DNA from: Cardiobacterium sp. Marseille-Q4385
Lineage (GTDB): Bacteria > Pseudomonadota > Gammaproteobacteria > Cardiobacteriales > Cardiobacteriaceae
NCBI RefSeq assembly: GCF_916618745.1
Contig: NZ_OU745373.1
Coordinates: 806,001-870,000, forward strand
DNA: 64,000 nt
Direction of reading: 5' to 3'
Numbering within the stretch: position 1 is the stretch's first letter; each line of letters opens with the position of its first letter. The notes below the pieces were generated by a model. It searched no databases. It saw nothing but the letters and a program-made list of their open reading frames with translations, and was not told the DNA's origin. Below are positions 18,042 to 26,035 of the stretch, one piece after another. The position numbers and the translations under genes were made by a program.

Positions 18042-19037
18042 TCAGCGGAGGCGCGCTTTCAGCGGGCGGGCGCTGATGTTGCCGAGAAAGCGCTGTTTGA
18101 GTCTGTCGTACCAGCGCTGTTTGCTTTTTTCTTCGAGTTGCAGCAGCTGGTGGCTGTGCAGGTGGGCGAGGATGTAATCATCGCTGGTACCGACGGTATC
18201 AATCAGGCGGTTTTCCACGGCTTGTGCACCATACCACGTTTCCCCGGTCGCCAGCGCGTCGATATCCAGCTGCGGGCGGTAGGTGTGAATGTGCTGTTTG
18301 AAGAGGTCATGGGTGACGGCGAGTTCGTGGCGGAATTGTTCGCGGTCGGCTTCGCTATTTTCACCAAAGACCGTCAGGCTGCGTTTGTGTTCACCGGCAG
18401 TGTGTTCTTCGTAGCGGATGCGGTGCTGTTTGAGCAGTTCGTTGAAGTTGGGTAATGCGCCAACGACGCCGATGGAACCCAGGATGGCAAAGGGTGCAGC
18501 GATGATTTCGTTTCCGATGCAGGCCATCATGTAACCACCGCTGGCGGCAACTTTATCTACGGCGACGGTGAGCGGGATTTGCCGCGCGCGCAGCCGGGCC
18601 AGTTGTGAAGCGGCAAGTCCGTAGGCGTGTACCAGTCCGCCGCCACTTTCCAAGCGCAAGAGGACGCGATCTTCGGTGCTGGCGACCTGGATAACGGCGC
18701 TGATTTGTTCGCGCAGTTGGGCGACGGCGGAGGCTTCAATGTCGCCATCGAAATCCAGGACGAAGATGCGCGGTTTTTGTGTCTCTGCTTCGTCCTTTTC
18801 AGCCTGTTTCTGTGCTTTTTGTCGGGCTTTCAGGGCTTTTTTGTCGAGCAGGGCTTCGTAGAGGAGCTCTTGCTGTTCTTCGTAGTATTCGTTCAGCGAG
18901 CGAACTTCGAATTTGTCTTCGTCATCATCGTTATCCCGCTTGGCGGCGGCAATGCCAAGGACGGCTAACAGCAGGCAAATCAGGATAGTCAGTGCCTTAG
19001 CCAGGAACAGGCTGTATTCAAGAAGAAAGGTCATCAT
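18042..19037 (-). CDS. sohB: SohB-type inner-membrane serine peptidase
   Basis: S49-family peptidase of 331 residues. An N-terminal membrane anchor (FLLEYSLFLAKALTILICLL) is followed by a charged, coiled-coil-like stretch with RSLNEYYEEQQELLYEALLD, characteristic of SohB. The S49 domain has FDGDIEAS, the catalytic serine in KVAASGGYMMAC (near residue 170) and LGSIGVVGALPNF. The basic C-terminus is typical. The start ATG overlaps the stop of the upstream permease gene (ATGATGA), so translation is probably coupled. SohB is a periplasm-facing protease related to signal-peptide peptidase SppA. Confidence 0.88.
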   Translation of the reverse strand: MMTFLLEYSLFLAKALTILICLLLAVLGIAAAKRDNDDDEDKFEVRSLNEYYEEQQELLYEALLDKKALKARQKAQKQAEKDEAETQKPRIFVLDFDGDIEASAVAQLREQISAVIQVASTEDRVLLRLESGGGLVHAYGLAASQLARLRARQIPLTVAVDKVAASGGYMMACIGNEIIAAPFAILGSIGVVGALPNFNELLKQHRIRYEEHTAGEHKRSLTVFGENSEADREQFRHELAVTHDLFKQHIHTYRPQLDIDALATGETWYGAQAVENRLIDTVGTSDDYILAHLHSHQLLQLEEKSKQRWYDRLKQRFLGNISARPLKARLR

Positions 19038-19780
19038 CGGGTATCTCGTGTCCAAAGGAGGGGCATCAGGGTGATAAAGAGCAGGCTGTGTATGGCGATG
19101 TATATCAGCGTCTGCACGGTGACAATGCCGCGATAAAGCAGGCCGAGGTGCTCAAAGGGCGAGAGCCAGCGCAGGATTTGCACCAGCCACGGCGGGTTGG
19201 TCGTCAGTACGGGCAAGAGCCACAGCAGCAGCCAGATGAGTGCCAGCAGTAATGAAGCGGGCAGCGGCTGTTTCTGCGAGGCGGATATGGTGAGCGAGAG
19301 CAGGGCCGCATAAAGGGCAATGAAGATTTGCGCCAGGAGCAGCGCCAGGAGCAGCTTGCCATCCCACAGGTTGCTGCGTGCGATCCAGGCAACGGTCAGC
19401 CAGAACGGCAGGGTAAGCAGGGTAAGCGCACTCAACAGCACGACGGTTTTGCTGACGAGCAGACGAGGCAAGCCGCCACGCACACCACGCAGTAATACGT
19501 CGGTATGCCAGAGTTTTTCGCCTGCAAGACTGCGGGCGCCGAAGTAAATTGTCCACAGAATCATCAGCCATTGCATCAATTGCGCCGCACTACCAAGCAG
19601 GGTTTCCGTCGCTCCGCGCCGGTTTTCCAAGCCTGCCAGTTTAGGAGCGATCGCTTGGTATTCCACTAGGCCACTAGCGAGATACAGGCCGAGCGCCAGC
19701 CATGATGCGGTAAGGGCGGCAAAGAAGGCCGGTGTCGCCAGCAGGCGGTATTCTTTATGTAACAGGCTGCGCCACAGCAT
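19034..19780 (-). CDS. ABC-2 type transporter permease
   Basis: Integral membrane protein of 248 residues with about six hydrophobic segments (for example FFAALTASWLALGLYLASGL and ASLLLALIWLLLWLLPVL). Together with a periplasmic-side loop these give the ABC-2 permease pattern seen in GldF/NosY-like exporters. The start at MLWRSLLHKEYRLLATP is chosen because this is the usual N-terminus of such permeases; upstream in-frame sequence lies inside the ATPase gene and is shadow. It overlaps the ATPase gene by 26 bp and sohB by 4 bp, indicating one operon. Substrate is unknown. Confidence 0.75.
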   Translation of the reverse strand: MLWRSLLHKEYRLLATPAFFAALTASWLALGLYLASGLVEYQAIAPKLAGLENRRGATETLLGSAAQLMQWLMILWTIYFGARSLAGEKLWHTDVLLRGVRGGLPRLLVSKTVVLLSALTLLTLPFWLTVAWIARSNLWDGKLLLALLLAQIFIALYAALLSLTISASQKQPLPASLLLALIWLLLWLLPVLTTNPPWLVQILRWLSPFEHLGLLYRGIVTVQTLIYIAIHSLLFITLMPLLWTRDTR

Positions 19781-20615
19781 TGAGTTTTTCCTGAAAAGCT
19801 TCGCGTGGATATGCGGGATAGTATGCACAGATACCGGGATATGCAGCGAGGCGCTGCCACAGTGATTGACGAGCGGCATCACTACCATCATGGGCAAAAG
19901 CGGCAAAGCGTCCATCCAATAGTGTTGGCTGAGGTAATGCCTGTGCCTGTGCGGTGTCGTCGCAAGCGACCCATAAATGGGGACCATCCACACGCGGGAT
20001 AGGTATTTCCTGCAAGATTCCGTTATGCAAGTAATAAACGCGGTGTGCGGTTGCCAGCACTTCGTCCCAGTCATGACTGGTCATCAGTACGCAGCAGCTG
20101 TCTGCCAGACCAGCTAAAAGTGGGCGCAGCAGCAGACGCTGATCACTGTCCAAACCATTGGTGGGTTCATCTAAAACGATTAGCGATGGCTTATGAATTA
20201 GCGCTTGTGCCAGACCAACCCGTTGCCGGTAGCCGTGCGATAACTCACAGCAGCGTTTATGCGCCACCGCTTGCAGACCGCAGCGTTGCACGACATCAGT
20301 CAACGCAGCTTTACTGTCACGCACACCATGTATCTGCGCACACATCTGTAAAAATTCGCGTACCCGCCATTGCGGATAAAGAGGTGCCTTATCCGGCAAA
20401 TAACCCAGCCAAAAAGCGGGCAAGCCTGCTTGATAGTGAACACTGCCAGCATCCGGCGTCAGTGCACCCGTCAAGATTTCCAGTAACGTAGTTTTACCTG
20501 CACCGTTACCACCAATCAGTGCAACCACTTCACGAGGGTGCAATTCCAATGACGCATCGCGCAGGATTATTTGTCTGCCACGTCGTAAAGCGAGGTGTTG
20601 AGCAGAAAGAAGCAT
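19755..20615 (-). CDS. ABC transporter ATP-binding protein
   Basis: Cytoplasmic ATPase subunit of 286 residues. It has Walker A GGNGAGKTT (residues about 35-43), the ABC signature LSHGYRQRVGLAQ, Walker B LIVLDEPTNGLD and the switch His in MTSHDWDE. The C-terminal extension of about 80 residues after the ATPase core is not recognised. It pairs with the overlapping ABC-2 permease to form an exporter of the GldA/CcmA type. The promoter should lie between this gene and the rpmG terminator. Confidence 0.85.
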   Translation of the reverse strand: MLLSAQHLALRRGRQIILRDASLELHPREVVALIGGNGAGKTTLLEILTGALTPDAGSVHYQAGLPAFWLGYLPDKAPLYPQWRVREFLQMCAQIHGVRDSKAALTDVVQRCGLQAVAHKRCCELSHGYRQRVGLAQALIHKPSLIVLDEPTNGLDSDQRLLLRPLLAGLADSCCVLMTSHDWDEVLATAHRVYYLHNGILQEIPIPRVDGPHLWVACDDTAQAQALPQPTLLDGRFAAFAHDGSDAARQSLWQRLAAYPGICAYYPAYPREAFQEKLNAVAQPVT

Positions 20616-20634
20616 ACGGGGTAAATATAGGCTA

Positions 20635-20659
20635 TAAAAAAACCCGCCAGCGCGGGTTT
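20635..20659 (-). terminator. Terminator after rpmBG
   Basis: AAACCCGC (20640-20647) and GCGGGTTT (20652-20659) form a stem. Read on the minus strand it is followed by a run of T residues, 18 bp beyond the end of rpmG. Confidence 0.75.
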
Positions 20660-20677
20660 CTTGAATAGGTGCCGCGA

Positions 20678-20848
20678 TTACTTAATCTTGGCTTCCTTAT
20701 ACATAACGTGTTTGCGTGCTACCGGATCAAATTTCTTAATTTCCATTTTTTCCGGCATGTTGCGTTTATTCTTGGTCGTGGTATAGAAGTGTCCGGTGCC
20801 TTCAGAAGAAACGAGGCGGATTTTTTCACGAGCGGTTTTCTTGGCCAT
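20678..20848 (-). CDS. rpmG: 50S ribosomal protein L33
   Basis: The 56-residue frame starts MAKKTAREKIRLVSSEGTGH and ends PVARKHVMYKEAKIK, matching bacterial L33 over its full length. It includes the FYTTTKNKRNMPEK core. It is the cysteine-free form, so it does not bind zinc. It is too short to stand out by length alone but is unmistakable. It lies 10 bp after rpmB in the same direction, the usual rpmBG operon, and is followed by a terminator. Confidence 0.97.
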   Translation of the reverse strand: MAKKTAREKIRLVSSEGTGHFYTTTKNKRNMPEKMEIKKFDPVARKHVMYKEAKIK

Positions 20849-20858
20849 GTTTTACCCC

Positions 20859-21095
20859 TTACACCTTTTCGCCACGTGCACGAATTTCTTGCAGAACCGC
20901 ATCAATACCTTTTTTATCAATGATGCGCATACCGTGGGTAGAAACTTTCAATTTAACAAAGCGGTTTTCACTTTCAACCCAAAAGCGGTGTTCTTGAATA
21001 TTGGGGAGAAAACGACGTTTATTTTTATTATTTGCGTGGGAAACGGTGTTGCCGACCATCGGCTTTTTACCGGTCACCTGGCAGATGCGGGACAT
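20859..21095 (-). CDS. rpmB: 50S ribosomal protein L28
   Basis: The 78-residue frame starts MSRICQVTGKKPMVGNTVSH and has the conserved NNKNKRRFLPNIQ and KVSTHGMRIIDKKGID segments of L28. The length is that of the E. coli protein. It carries a single cysteine (RICQ), so it is the zinc-free type. It heads the rpmBG operon, with the tRNA-Phe gene 39 bp upstream on the same strand. Confidence 0.97.
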   Translation of the reverse strand: MSRICQVTGKKPMVGNTVSHANNKNKRRFLPNIQEHRFWVESENRFVKLKVSTHGMRIIDKKGIDAVLQEIRARGEKV

Positions 21096-21134
21096 AGCCG
21101 GACCTCATTCAATCTTTGAAAATACGGAAAATGG

Positions 21135-21210
21135 TGGTGGCCAAGGGCGGAATCGAACCACCGACACGCGGATTTTCAATCCGCTGCTCTACCAACTGAG
21201 CTACTTGGCC
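21135..21210 (-). tRNA. tRNA-Phe (GAA)
   Basis: Read on the minus strand, the 76-nt gene folds as a cloverleaf with acceptor GGCCAAG pairing CTTGGCC, D-arm AGCTCAGTTGGTAGAGC, anticodon arm GCGGATTGAAAATCCGC (loop TTGAAAA, anticodon GAA) and T-arm with GGTTCGATTCC. The 3' CCA is encoded. Confidence 0.97.
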
Positions 21211-21332
21211 GTGGAAAGGACGCGCATTAAACAGGAAATCACGGAAACGGTCAAGCACTATTTACGCCATTTGTCTCAATCCGGACATTTGCACCGCCAT
21301 GTTAAAATCACGTTATTTATTTCGGAGCAGAC

Positions 21333-22340
21333 ATGAGCGCAGTCATCATCGGCATTGCAGGCCCTCAGCTACAACCCCAAGATACCGCACAACTGAAGCA
21401 ACCTGCCTGCGCGGGCGTGATTCTGTTTAGCCGTAATTACGAATCGCCGCCACAATTGCAGGCACTCTGCACCGCCATCCGTGATACACGCCCAGACTTG
21501 TTATTGTGTGTTGATCACGAAGGCGGGCGTGTACAACGCTTCCGGGCAGGATTTACCGCCATTCCCGCTGCGGCTGCCTTTGGCCACTGTTTCGACCACC
21601 GGCCGTTGCTTGCCTGCCAACTGGCTGAGGCAGCGGGAACCGTTATCGCCTATGAGCTGCGTCAGTACGACATCGACTTCAGCCTTACCCCCATTCTGGA
21701 TCTTGCCGACCCTGTCTCGACGGTTATTGGCGACCGTGCCTTTCACGCCAATCCTGCCGTCGTCGCTATCCTTGCCGATGCCCTGCGACGCGGTCTGCAC
21801 AAACTTGGCATGGCGGCTGTCGGCAAACACTACCCCGGTCACGGCCGGGTGAGCGGAGATTCGCACCACACCCTGCCGCACGACCTGCGCGATCTTGCCG
21901 AACGCGAAGTCGATCTTTACCCCTTCCTACATCAAATCGAAAGCGGTATCGAAGCACTGATGCCTGCGCACATCGTCTATCCGCACATTGACGAACGCCC
22001 GGCTGGATACTCGCCACAGCACATTGCCGCGTTACGTCACTACGGCTTCGACGGTGCCATTATCAGCGACGACCTTGACATGGCTGGCGCACAGGGTATT
22101 GCCGATCCTGGCGAACGCATCCAGGCCGCTCTTACTGCCGGTGCCGATGTGACACTGATGTGCAACGACCTTGCCGCAATCCGTCAGGCACTGAGCCGCG
22201 ACTACCACCTGCCCGACGCTGCCAACAGCGCACGCCGTCTCGCCGCCCTGCGCGCCCACCCCATCGACACCGCATCCGCCGCCGCACACTACCGCGCCGC
22301 GCAGGAACTGCTGCAAGCTCACGCCGCCGACCTCGTATAA
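21333..22340 (+). CDS. nagZ: Beta-N-acetylhexosaminidase NagZ
   Basis: Cytoplasmic GH3 glycosidase that removes N-acetylglucosamine from recycled muropeptides. The 335 residues start with the (beta/alpha)8 pattern (GIAGPQL) and LLLCVDHEGGRVQRF. The catalytic loop KHYPGHGRVSGDSH lies at about residue 165, and the nucleophile aspartate is in ISDDLDMAGA (about residue 245). The length matches NagZ of E. coli. A GGAG site lies a few bases before the start. It is followed closely by a DsrE-like gene and hpt. Confidence 0.95.
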   Translation: MSAVIIGIAGPQLQPQDTAQLKQPACAGVILFSRNYESPPQLQALCTAIRDTRPDLLLCVDHEGGRVQRFRAGFTAIPAAAAFGHCFDHRPLLACQLAEAAGTVIAYELRQYDIDFSLTPILDLADPVSTVIGDRAFHANPAVVAILADALRRGLHKLGMAAVGKHYPGHGRVSGDSHHTLPHDLRDLAEREVDLYPFLHQIESGIEALMPAHIVYPHIDERPAGYSPQHIAALRHYGFDGAIISDDLDMAGAQGIADPGERIQAALTAGADVTLMCNDLAAIRQALSRDYHLPDAANSARRLAALRAHPIDTASAAAHYRAAQELLQAHAADLV

Positions 22341-22364
22341 TGCGCGCCTGACCCGGAGTCCCTA

Positions 22365-22733
22365 ATGGCAGAAAAACTCGTCATCATCATCCTCAATAGC
22401 AACCCGCAAAACGGCGCCGAAATCCTCGAACCCGTCTATCACGCGACTATCGCCGCTTCCATGGATTATCACACCGAAATCATCCTTGCCGGTCGCGCGG
22501 GCGAACTCGCCATCCGGGGCGTTGCCGACAAAATCGAATCACCGCGCAAAGCCGGCGAGACCCTTTATGACCTTATCAAAGAAGCCTACCAGAGCGGCGT
22601 CGTCATCAAAGCGAGCAAATTTGTCGTGCAAAAATGGGGCGATAACCTCATCGCCGAAGTGAGCGAAGTCGTCAGCGGTGGTTACATCGTTGGCGAAATC
22701 ATGAACAGCAACACCACAACCCTAAGCTACTGA
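22365..22733 (+). CDS. DsrE/F-like small protein
   Basis: Soluble 122-residue protein starting with a beta strand (EKLVIIILNSNPQNG), with an alternating strand-helix pattern and a terminal GGYIVGEIMNSNTTTLSY. The pattern resembles the DsrE/DsrF family fold, but the active cysteine found in many members is absent, so a sulfur-carrier role is not supported. The family call is moderate. It starts 24 bp after nagZ and ends two bases before hpt, so the three are probably one transcript. Confidence 0.55.
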   Translation: MAEKLVIIILNSNPQNGAEILEPVYHATIAASMDYHTEIILAGRAGELAIRGVADKIESPRKAGETLYDLIKEAYQSGVVIKASKFVVQKWGDNLIAEVSEVVSGGYIVGEIMNSNTTTLSY

Positions 22734-22735
22734 CC

Positions 22736-23293
22736 ATGCAACACCTCAGCAACCAAGAACTTGAAAACGTCCTGCGTAACAGCGAATGCCTGATTGACAG
22801 CGGTCGCATCAACGCCGCCTACGACCACCTCGCTGCGCAACTCAACCTGCACTACGCTGGCCTCAACCCGCTTATCCTCATTGTCATGAACGGCGGTCTC
22901 ATTCCGGCGGGTCAGCTACTCACCCGCCTCTCCTTCTTCCACCGCATGGACTACCTGCACGCCACCCGCTACCGCGACAACGTCGGCAGTGGCGACCTCA
23001 TCTGGAAAATGCGCCCGTCTGCGCCGATTGCAGGCGAACACATCCTGCTCATCGACGATATTTTTGATGAAGGCATCACCATTAAAGCCATCATTGACGA
23101 ACTCAAGGCGCAGAACCCGCAAAGCCTGCGCAGCGCCGTACTGCTCAACAAAAAACACGAGCGCAAAGTCGCCGACTACAAACCCGACTTCGTCGGCTGC
23201 GAAGTCGAAGACCGCTATATCTACGGCTGCGGTATGGACTATCACGGCTACCTGCGCCACCTGCCGGGCATCTACGCCCTCAAACAGGCATGA
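22736..23293 (+). CDS. hpt: Hypoxanthine-guanine phosphoribosyltransferase
   Basis: Purine salvage enzyme of 185 residues joining hypoxanthine or guanine to PRPP. The PRPP-binding signature ILLIDDIFDEGITI is at about residues 103-116. The early flexible-loop region is LHATRYRDNVG and the purine-binding tail is VGCEVEDRYIYGCGMDYHGYLR. This is the hypoxanthine-guanine type found in pseudomonads and Neisseria rather than the E. coli Hpt type. The gene overlaps the following lipoprotein start by four bases. Confidence 0.88.
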   Translation: MQHLSNQELENVLRNSECLIDSGRINAAYDHLAAQLNLHYAGLNPLILIVMNGGLIPAGQLLTRLSFFHRMDYLHATRYRDNVGSGDLIWKMRPSAPIAGEHILLIDDIFDEGITIKAIIDELKAQNPQSLRSAVLLNKKHERKVADYKPDFVGCEVEDRYIYGCGMDYHGYLRHLPGIYALKQA

Positions 23294-23628
23294 CGACGCG
23301 TATCCTGCTCGCTGCCCTGCTTGCCCTCGGTGGCTGCACCCAAAGCGACTACTACGGCAACTACTACGACAGCAGCACCGTCACCTACGGCATGGCGGGC
23401 AACACCATGCGCAGCGAAAACAGCGGCTATTGGCATGAAAGCGGCATGACCACGCCGCAAGCCGACGTCGCCATCTGGAACGACAACGTCCGCATCAATA
23501 TCGACAGCAACCCGCCGCGCATCGGTCGCCACCGCCGCGCCAACCCCTGCTACATCGAGCGCACCGTTTACCAGCGTGGCCGCCCGATGACCATCTTGCA
23601 GCCCTGCGACCAGTCACCTTACTACTGA
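23290..23628 (+). CDS. Small predicted lipoprotein
   Basis: Protein of 112 residues with a lipoprotein signal peptide: MTTRILLAALLALGGC, lipobox LGGC with cysteine at residue 16. The mature part is Tyr-, Asn- and Ser-rich near the start (YYGNYYDSS) and later basic (RIGRHRRANPCYIERTVYQRG), with two further cysteines that could pair. I do not recognise the family. The start overlaps the hpt stop (ATGA), indicating coupled translation. Confidence 0.65.
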   Translation: MTTRILLAALLALGGCTQSDYYGNYYDSSTVTYGMAGNTMRSENSGYWHESGMTTPQADVAIWNDNVRINIDSNPPRIGRHRRANPCYIERTVYQRGRPMTILQPCDQSPYY

Positions 23629-23652
23629 CCATCACGACAGTCGCACACAAAA

Positions 23653-23678
23653 AAGACGGCGCGAAGCCGTCTTTTTTA
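23653..23678 (+). terminator. Terminator after the nagZ-hpt operon
   Basis: AAGACGGC and GCCGTCTT form an eight-pair stem around GCGAA, followed by six T residues. It lies between convergent genes and is preceded by A residues, so it may work both ways. Confidence 0.85.
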
Positions 23679-23690
23679 TGCGGTGAATCC

Positions 23691-24314
23691 TCACAGCCCA
23701 TGCACACGCAGGCGCGGCGCGATGTCTTCGTATTTTTTCTCACCTGCCGGGGCGGCAATGCCGCCGAAGACAAGTTCGGCGCGCAGTTGCCAGTCGCCGG
23801 GGATGTCCCAGGTTTTCGCTACTTCGGCATCAATCAGCGGGTTGTAGTGTTGCAGGTTGGCGCCGATACCGGCAGCGGCAAGCGTCGTCCAGATGGCGTA
23901 CTGGTGCATGGCGTTGGCGTGTTCCGCCCAGACAGGGAAGTTGTCGGCATAAGCGGGGAATTGCGCTTGCAGGCCTTCGACGACGCTTTTGTCTTCATAG
24001 AAGAGCACGGTACCAGCAGCGGCGCGGAAGCCTGCCAGTTTTTGCGCGGTCGGCGCGAAGTTTTCCGCCGGGACGATGGCGCGCAGGGCGTTTTCGGCGA
24101 TGTCCCACAGCTTCTCGTGCTCCGCGCCAAAGAGGACGAGCAGACGGGTGGATTGGCTGTTAAACGAGGAAGGCGTATGGCGCAGGGCGTGTTCGATGAT
24201 GGCGGCCACATCAGCGGCGGGCAACGGCAGGTTGCGGTTCAGCGCGTACACCGAGCGACGCGTTTCGGCGGCTTGTTGCAGGGTTTGGTAGTCGGCTTTT
24301 TTGTTGAAGAACAT
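23691..24314 (-). CDS. Nitroreductase-family oxidoreductase
   Basis: FMN-dependent flavoenzyme of about 207 residues. It has the N-terminal RRSVYALN motif (FMN phosphate contacts), SSFNSQSTRLLVLFG, and the central NAMHQYAIWTTLAAAGIGANLQHYNPLID stretch of the nitroreductase fold. The C-terminus (AELVFGGIAAPAGEKKY) also fits. Members of the YdgI/Frm2-like branch reduce nitro compounds or lipid hydroperoxide products; the natural substrate here is unknown. It is followed upstream by doxX on the same strand. Confidence 0.82.
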   Translation of the reverse strand: MFFNKKADYQTLQQAAETRRSVYALNRNLPLPAADVAAIIEHALRHTPSSFNSQSTRLLVLFGAEHEKLWDIAENALRAIVPAENFAPTAQKLAGFRAAAGTVLFYEDKSVVEGLQAQFPAYADNFPVWAEHANAMHQYAIWTTLAAAGIGANLQHYNPLIDAEVAKTWDIPGDWQLRAELVFGGIAAPAGEKKYEDIAPRLRVHGL

Positions 24315-24341
24315 GGTGGTTTCTCCCGGTTGATGAATGAC

Positions 24342-24740
24342 TTAGCGGCGTGATTGTAATGCGTTATCCAGCGACAGACTACCGCCGCCCGCTGCGGCGA
24401 AATAGAGGAAGATGAAACTGAACAGCACCGCCGATTCGCCGCCGTTCAGCAGCGGGAAGAGGGCATTCGCCTTGGCATGGAACATGAAATAGGCGACCGC
24501 CATTTGTCCGGAAAGGAGGAAGGCAACGGGGCGGGTGAAAAAGCCGAGCAGGAGCAGCGCACCGCCGAGGAGTTCCAGCGCGGCGGCAACGCCGAAGATG
24601 CTATTCCAGCTGAAGTGCGCGCCCATGCTGGCATCGGGGAAGGCAAAAACCTTTGATGTGCCGTGCAGGATGAAGAGGTAAGCGCTGACGATGCGTACCA
24701 GGGAAAGGATGAGATTTTGATAAGGGGCGAGGAATCGCAT
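24342..24740 (-). CDS. DoxX-family membrane protein
   Basis: A 132-residue membrane protein with four hydrophobic segments. The DoxX pattern is visible: LSLVRIVSAYLFILHGTSKVF at the start, GVAAALELLGGALLLLGFFTRPVAFLL in the middle and AVAYFMFHA near the third segment. DoxX proteins are associated with redox or thiol stress in several bacteria. It shares a strand with the nitroreductase gene (27 bp apart) and is divergent from a LysR regulator, which probably controls both. Confidence 0.82.
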   Translation of the reverse strand: MRFLAPYQNLILSLVRIVSAYLFILHGTSKVFAFPDASMGAHFSWNSIFGVAAALELLGGALLLLGFFTRPVAFLLSGQMAVAYFMFHAKANALFPLLNGGESAVLFSFIFLYFAAAGGGSLSLDNALQSRR

Positions 24741-24841
24741 GGGATACTCCTGTTGGTTGATGAAAGGCGGCGCAGTATAGGGATTGCTCTTTTCCTCACC
24801 TATACTCGCGCCGTTGAAGCAACTTTTCCCGACAGGAAACC

Positions 24842-25720
24842 ATGGATACCCTGACCAGCCTGCACGTCTTCTGCCAAATCGTCGTGAGTGGCAGTTTTAC
24901 CCGCGCCGCCGACACCCTCGGCATTTCCACCGCAATGGCCAGCAAACACCTGCGCCATCTGGAACAACGCCTCGGCGTCCGCCTGATGCAGCGCAACAGC
25001 CGCAGCCTGCACCTCACCGCCGAAGGCGAGGCCTACTACCAGCGCGTGAGCGAGGCGCTGACGCTGCTTGATACTGCCGCCAGCGAGGCGGGCAGCAACC
25101 ATCCGCAGGGACATTTGCGCCTCACCGCGCCCATCTGGTGCGCGAACCCCGTTTTTGCCCGCTGGATGGGCGAATACCGCGAGCGCTATCCGGCGGTCAG
25201 CCTCGACATCATCCTTGATAACGGCATGCGCGACCTCGTCAGCGAAGGTATCGACCTCGCCCTGCGCGTCAGCAAAACGCCTGCGCCAACGTTGGTGGTA
25301 CGCCCACTCTTTACCGTGCAATTTGTACTGGTGGCGAGCCCCGCCTACCTGCGTCGCCACGGTGTGCCGCAAACCCCGCAGGATGCCGCAGCACATCAGG
25401 CCGTGTTGCCGTCATACGCTGATATCAGCGAAATGCCGTACAGCACGGACGACGGCAGCGACACCCTGCAACTCGCCAGCCCGTTGCAAAGCAACAGCAC
25501 CCTGATGCTGCACCAGCTGCTGCTGGCAGGCGGTGGCATCGGCTATCTGCCGCTGTGGCTGATTGAAGGCGACCTTGCTGCCGGACGGCTGGTGCGCCTC
25601 CTGCCCGCCTGCCGTTTCAGCAGCGTCACCCTGCACGCCGCCTACCCGGAACGCCGTCACCTCAGCGCAAAAGTGCGCAGCATGATTGATTTCATCGTGG
25701 AAAAAGCGGCAGCGATGTAG
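24842..25720 (+). CDS. LysR-family transcriptional regulator
   Basis: 292-residue LysR protein. The N-terminal winged helix-turn-helix (VSGSFTRAADTLGISTAMAS, about residues 17-36) is followed by KHLRHLEQRLGVRLMQRNSR and the type 2 periplasmic-binding-like effector domain, with VRPLFTVQFVLVASPAYL. It is divergent from doxX and the nitroreductase across about 100 bp. LysR regulators usually control the divergent gene, so the doxX-nitroreductase pair is the likely target. The effector is not known. Confidence 0.88.
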   Translation: MDTLTSLHVFCQIVVSGSFTRAADTLGISTAMASKHLRHLEQRLGVRLMQRNSRSLHLTAEGEAYYQRVSEALTLLDTAASEAGSNHPQGHLRLTAPIWCANPVFARWMGEYRERYPAVSLDIILDNGMRDLVSEGIDLALRVSKTPAPTLVVRPLFTVQFVLVASPAYLRRHGVPQTPQDAAAHQAVLPSYADISEMPYSTDDGSDTLQLASPLQSNSTLMLHQLLLAGGGIGYLPLWLIEGDLAAGRLVRLLPACRFSSVTLHAAYPERRHLSAKVRSMIDFIVEKAAAM

Positions 25721-25729
25721 CCGCCCAGG

Positions 25730-25966
25730 TTAATCTGCTGCGGCAGGCGCGCAGAAACGGGCAATATCGGCGGCATCAAAGGGATAAATCAGCTCACGGT
25801 CGCGAGCGGGATCGTAGAGGACGGGCACCAGCGTGTCATATTGCGCCCGCAAGGCGGGATCGCGATCGATATTGACGCGCTGGGCGGGCACATTCGCCGC
25901 CGCCAGCAGCGCCGCCGCATCAGCACAGAGATGGCAACCCAGGCGGACATAAAGCAGATAAGACAT
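25730..25966 (-). CDS. Glutaredoxin-like small protein
   Basis: A 78-residue thioredoxin-fold protein. It starts MSYLLYVRLGCHLCADAAALL with a CxxC (CHLC) redox motif at the end of the first strand, and the later LVPVLYDP carries the expected cis-proline (TLVPVL). This is the glutaredoxin-like/DUF836 pattern. The start is set at MSYLL; upstream in-frame GTG and ATG codons are less likely. It is convergent with the LysR gene, only 10 bp apart. Confidence 0.75.
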   Translation of the reverse strand: MSYLLYVRLGCHLCADAAALLAAANVPAQRVNIDRDPALRAQYDTLVPVLYDPARDRELIYPFDAADIARFCAPAAAD

Positions 25967-26035
25967 GAACATCACCAGAAAAAACAGACCGTCATTGTAC
26001 TGGCGCTTCCTGCCGCGTGATGCTACAACAGCACC

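Noticed and set aside
16558..18177. Long plus-strand frame across pepD (539 codons)
   Set aside because: Antisense to PepD with all metal motifs in place, and no start signal.
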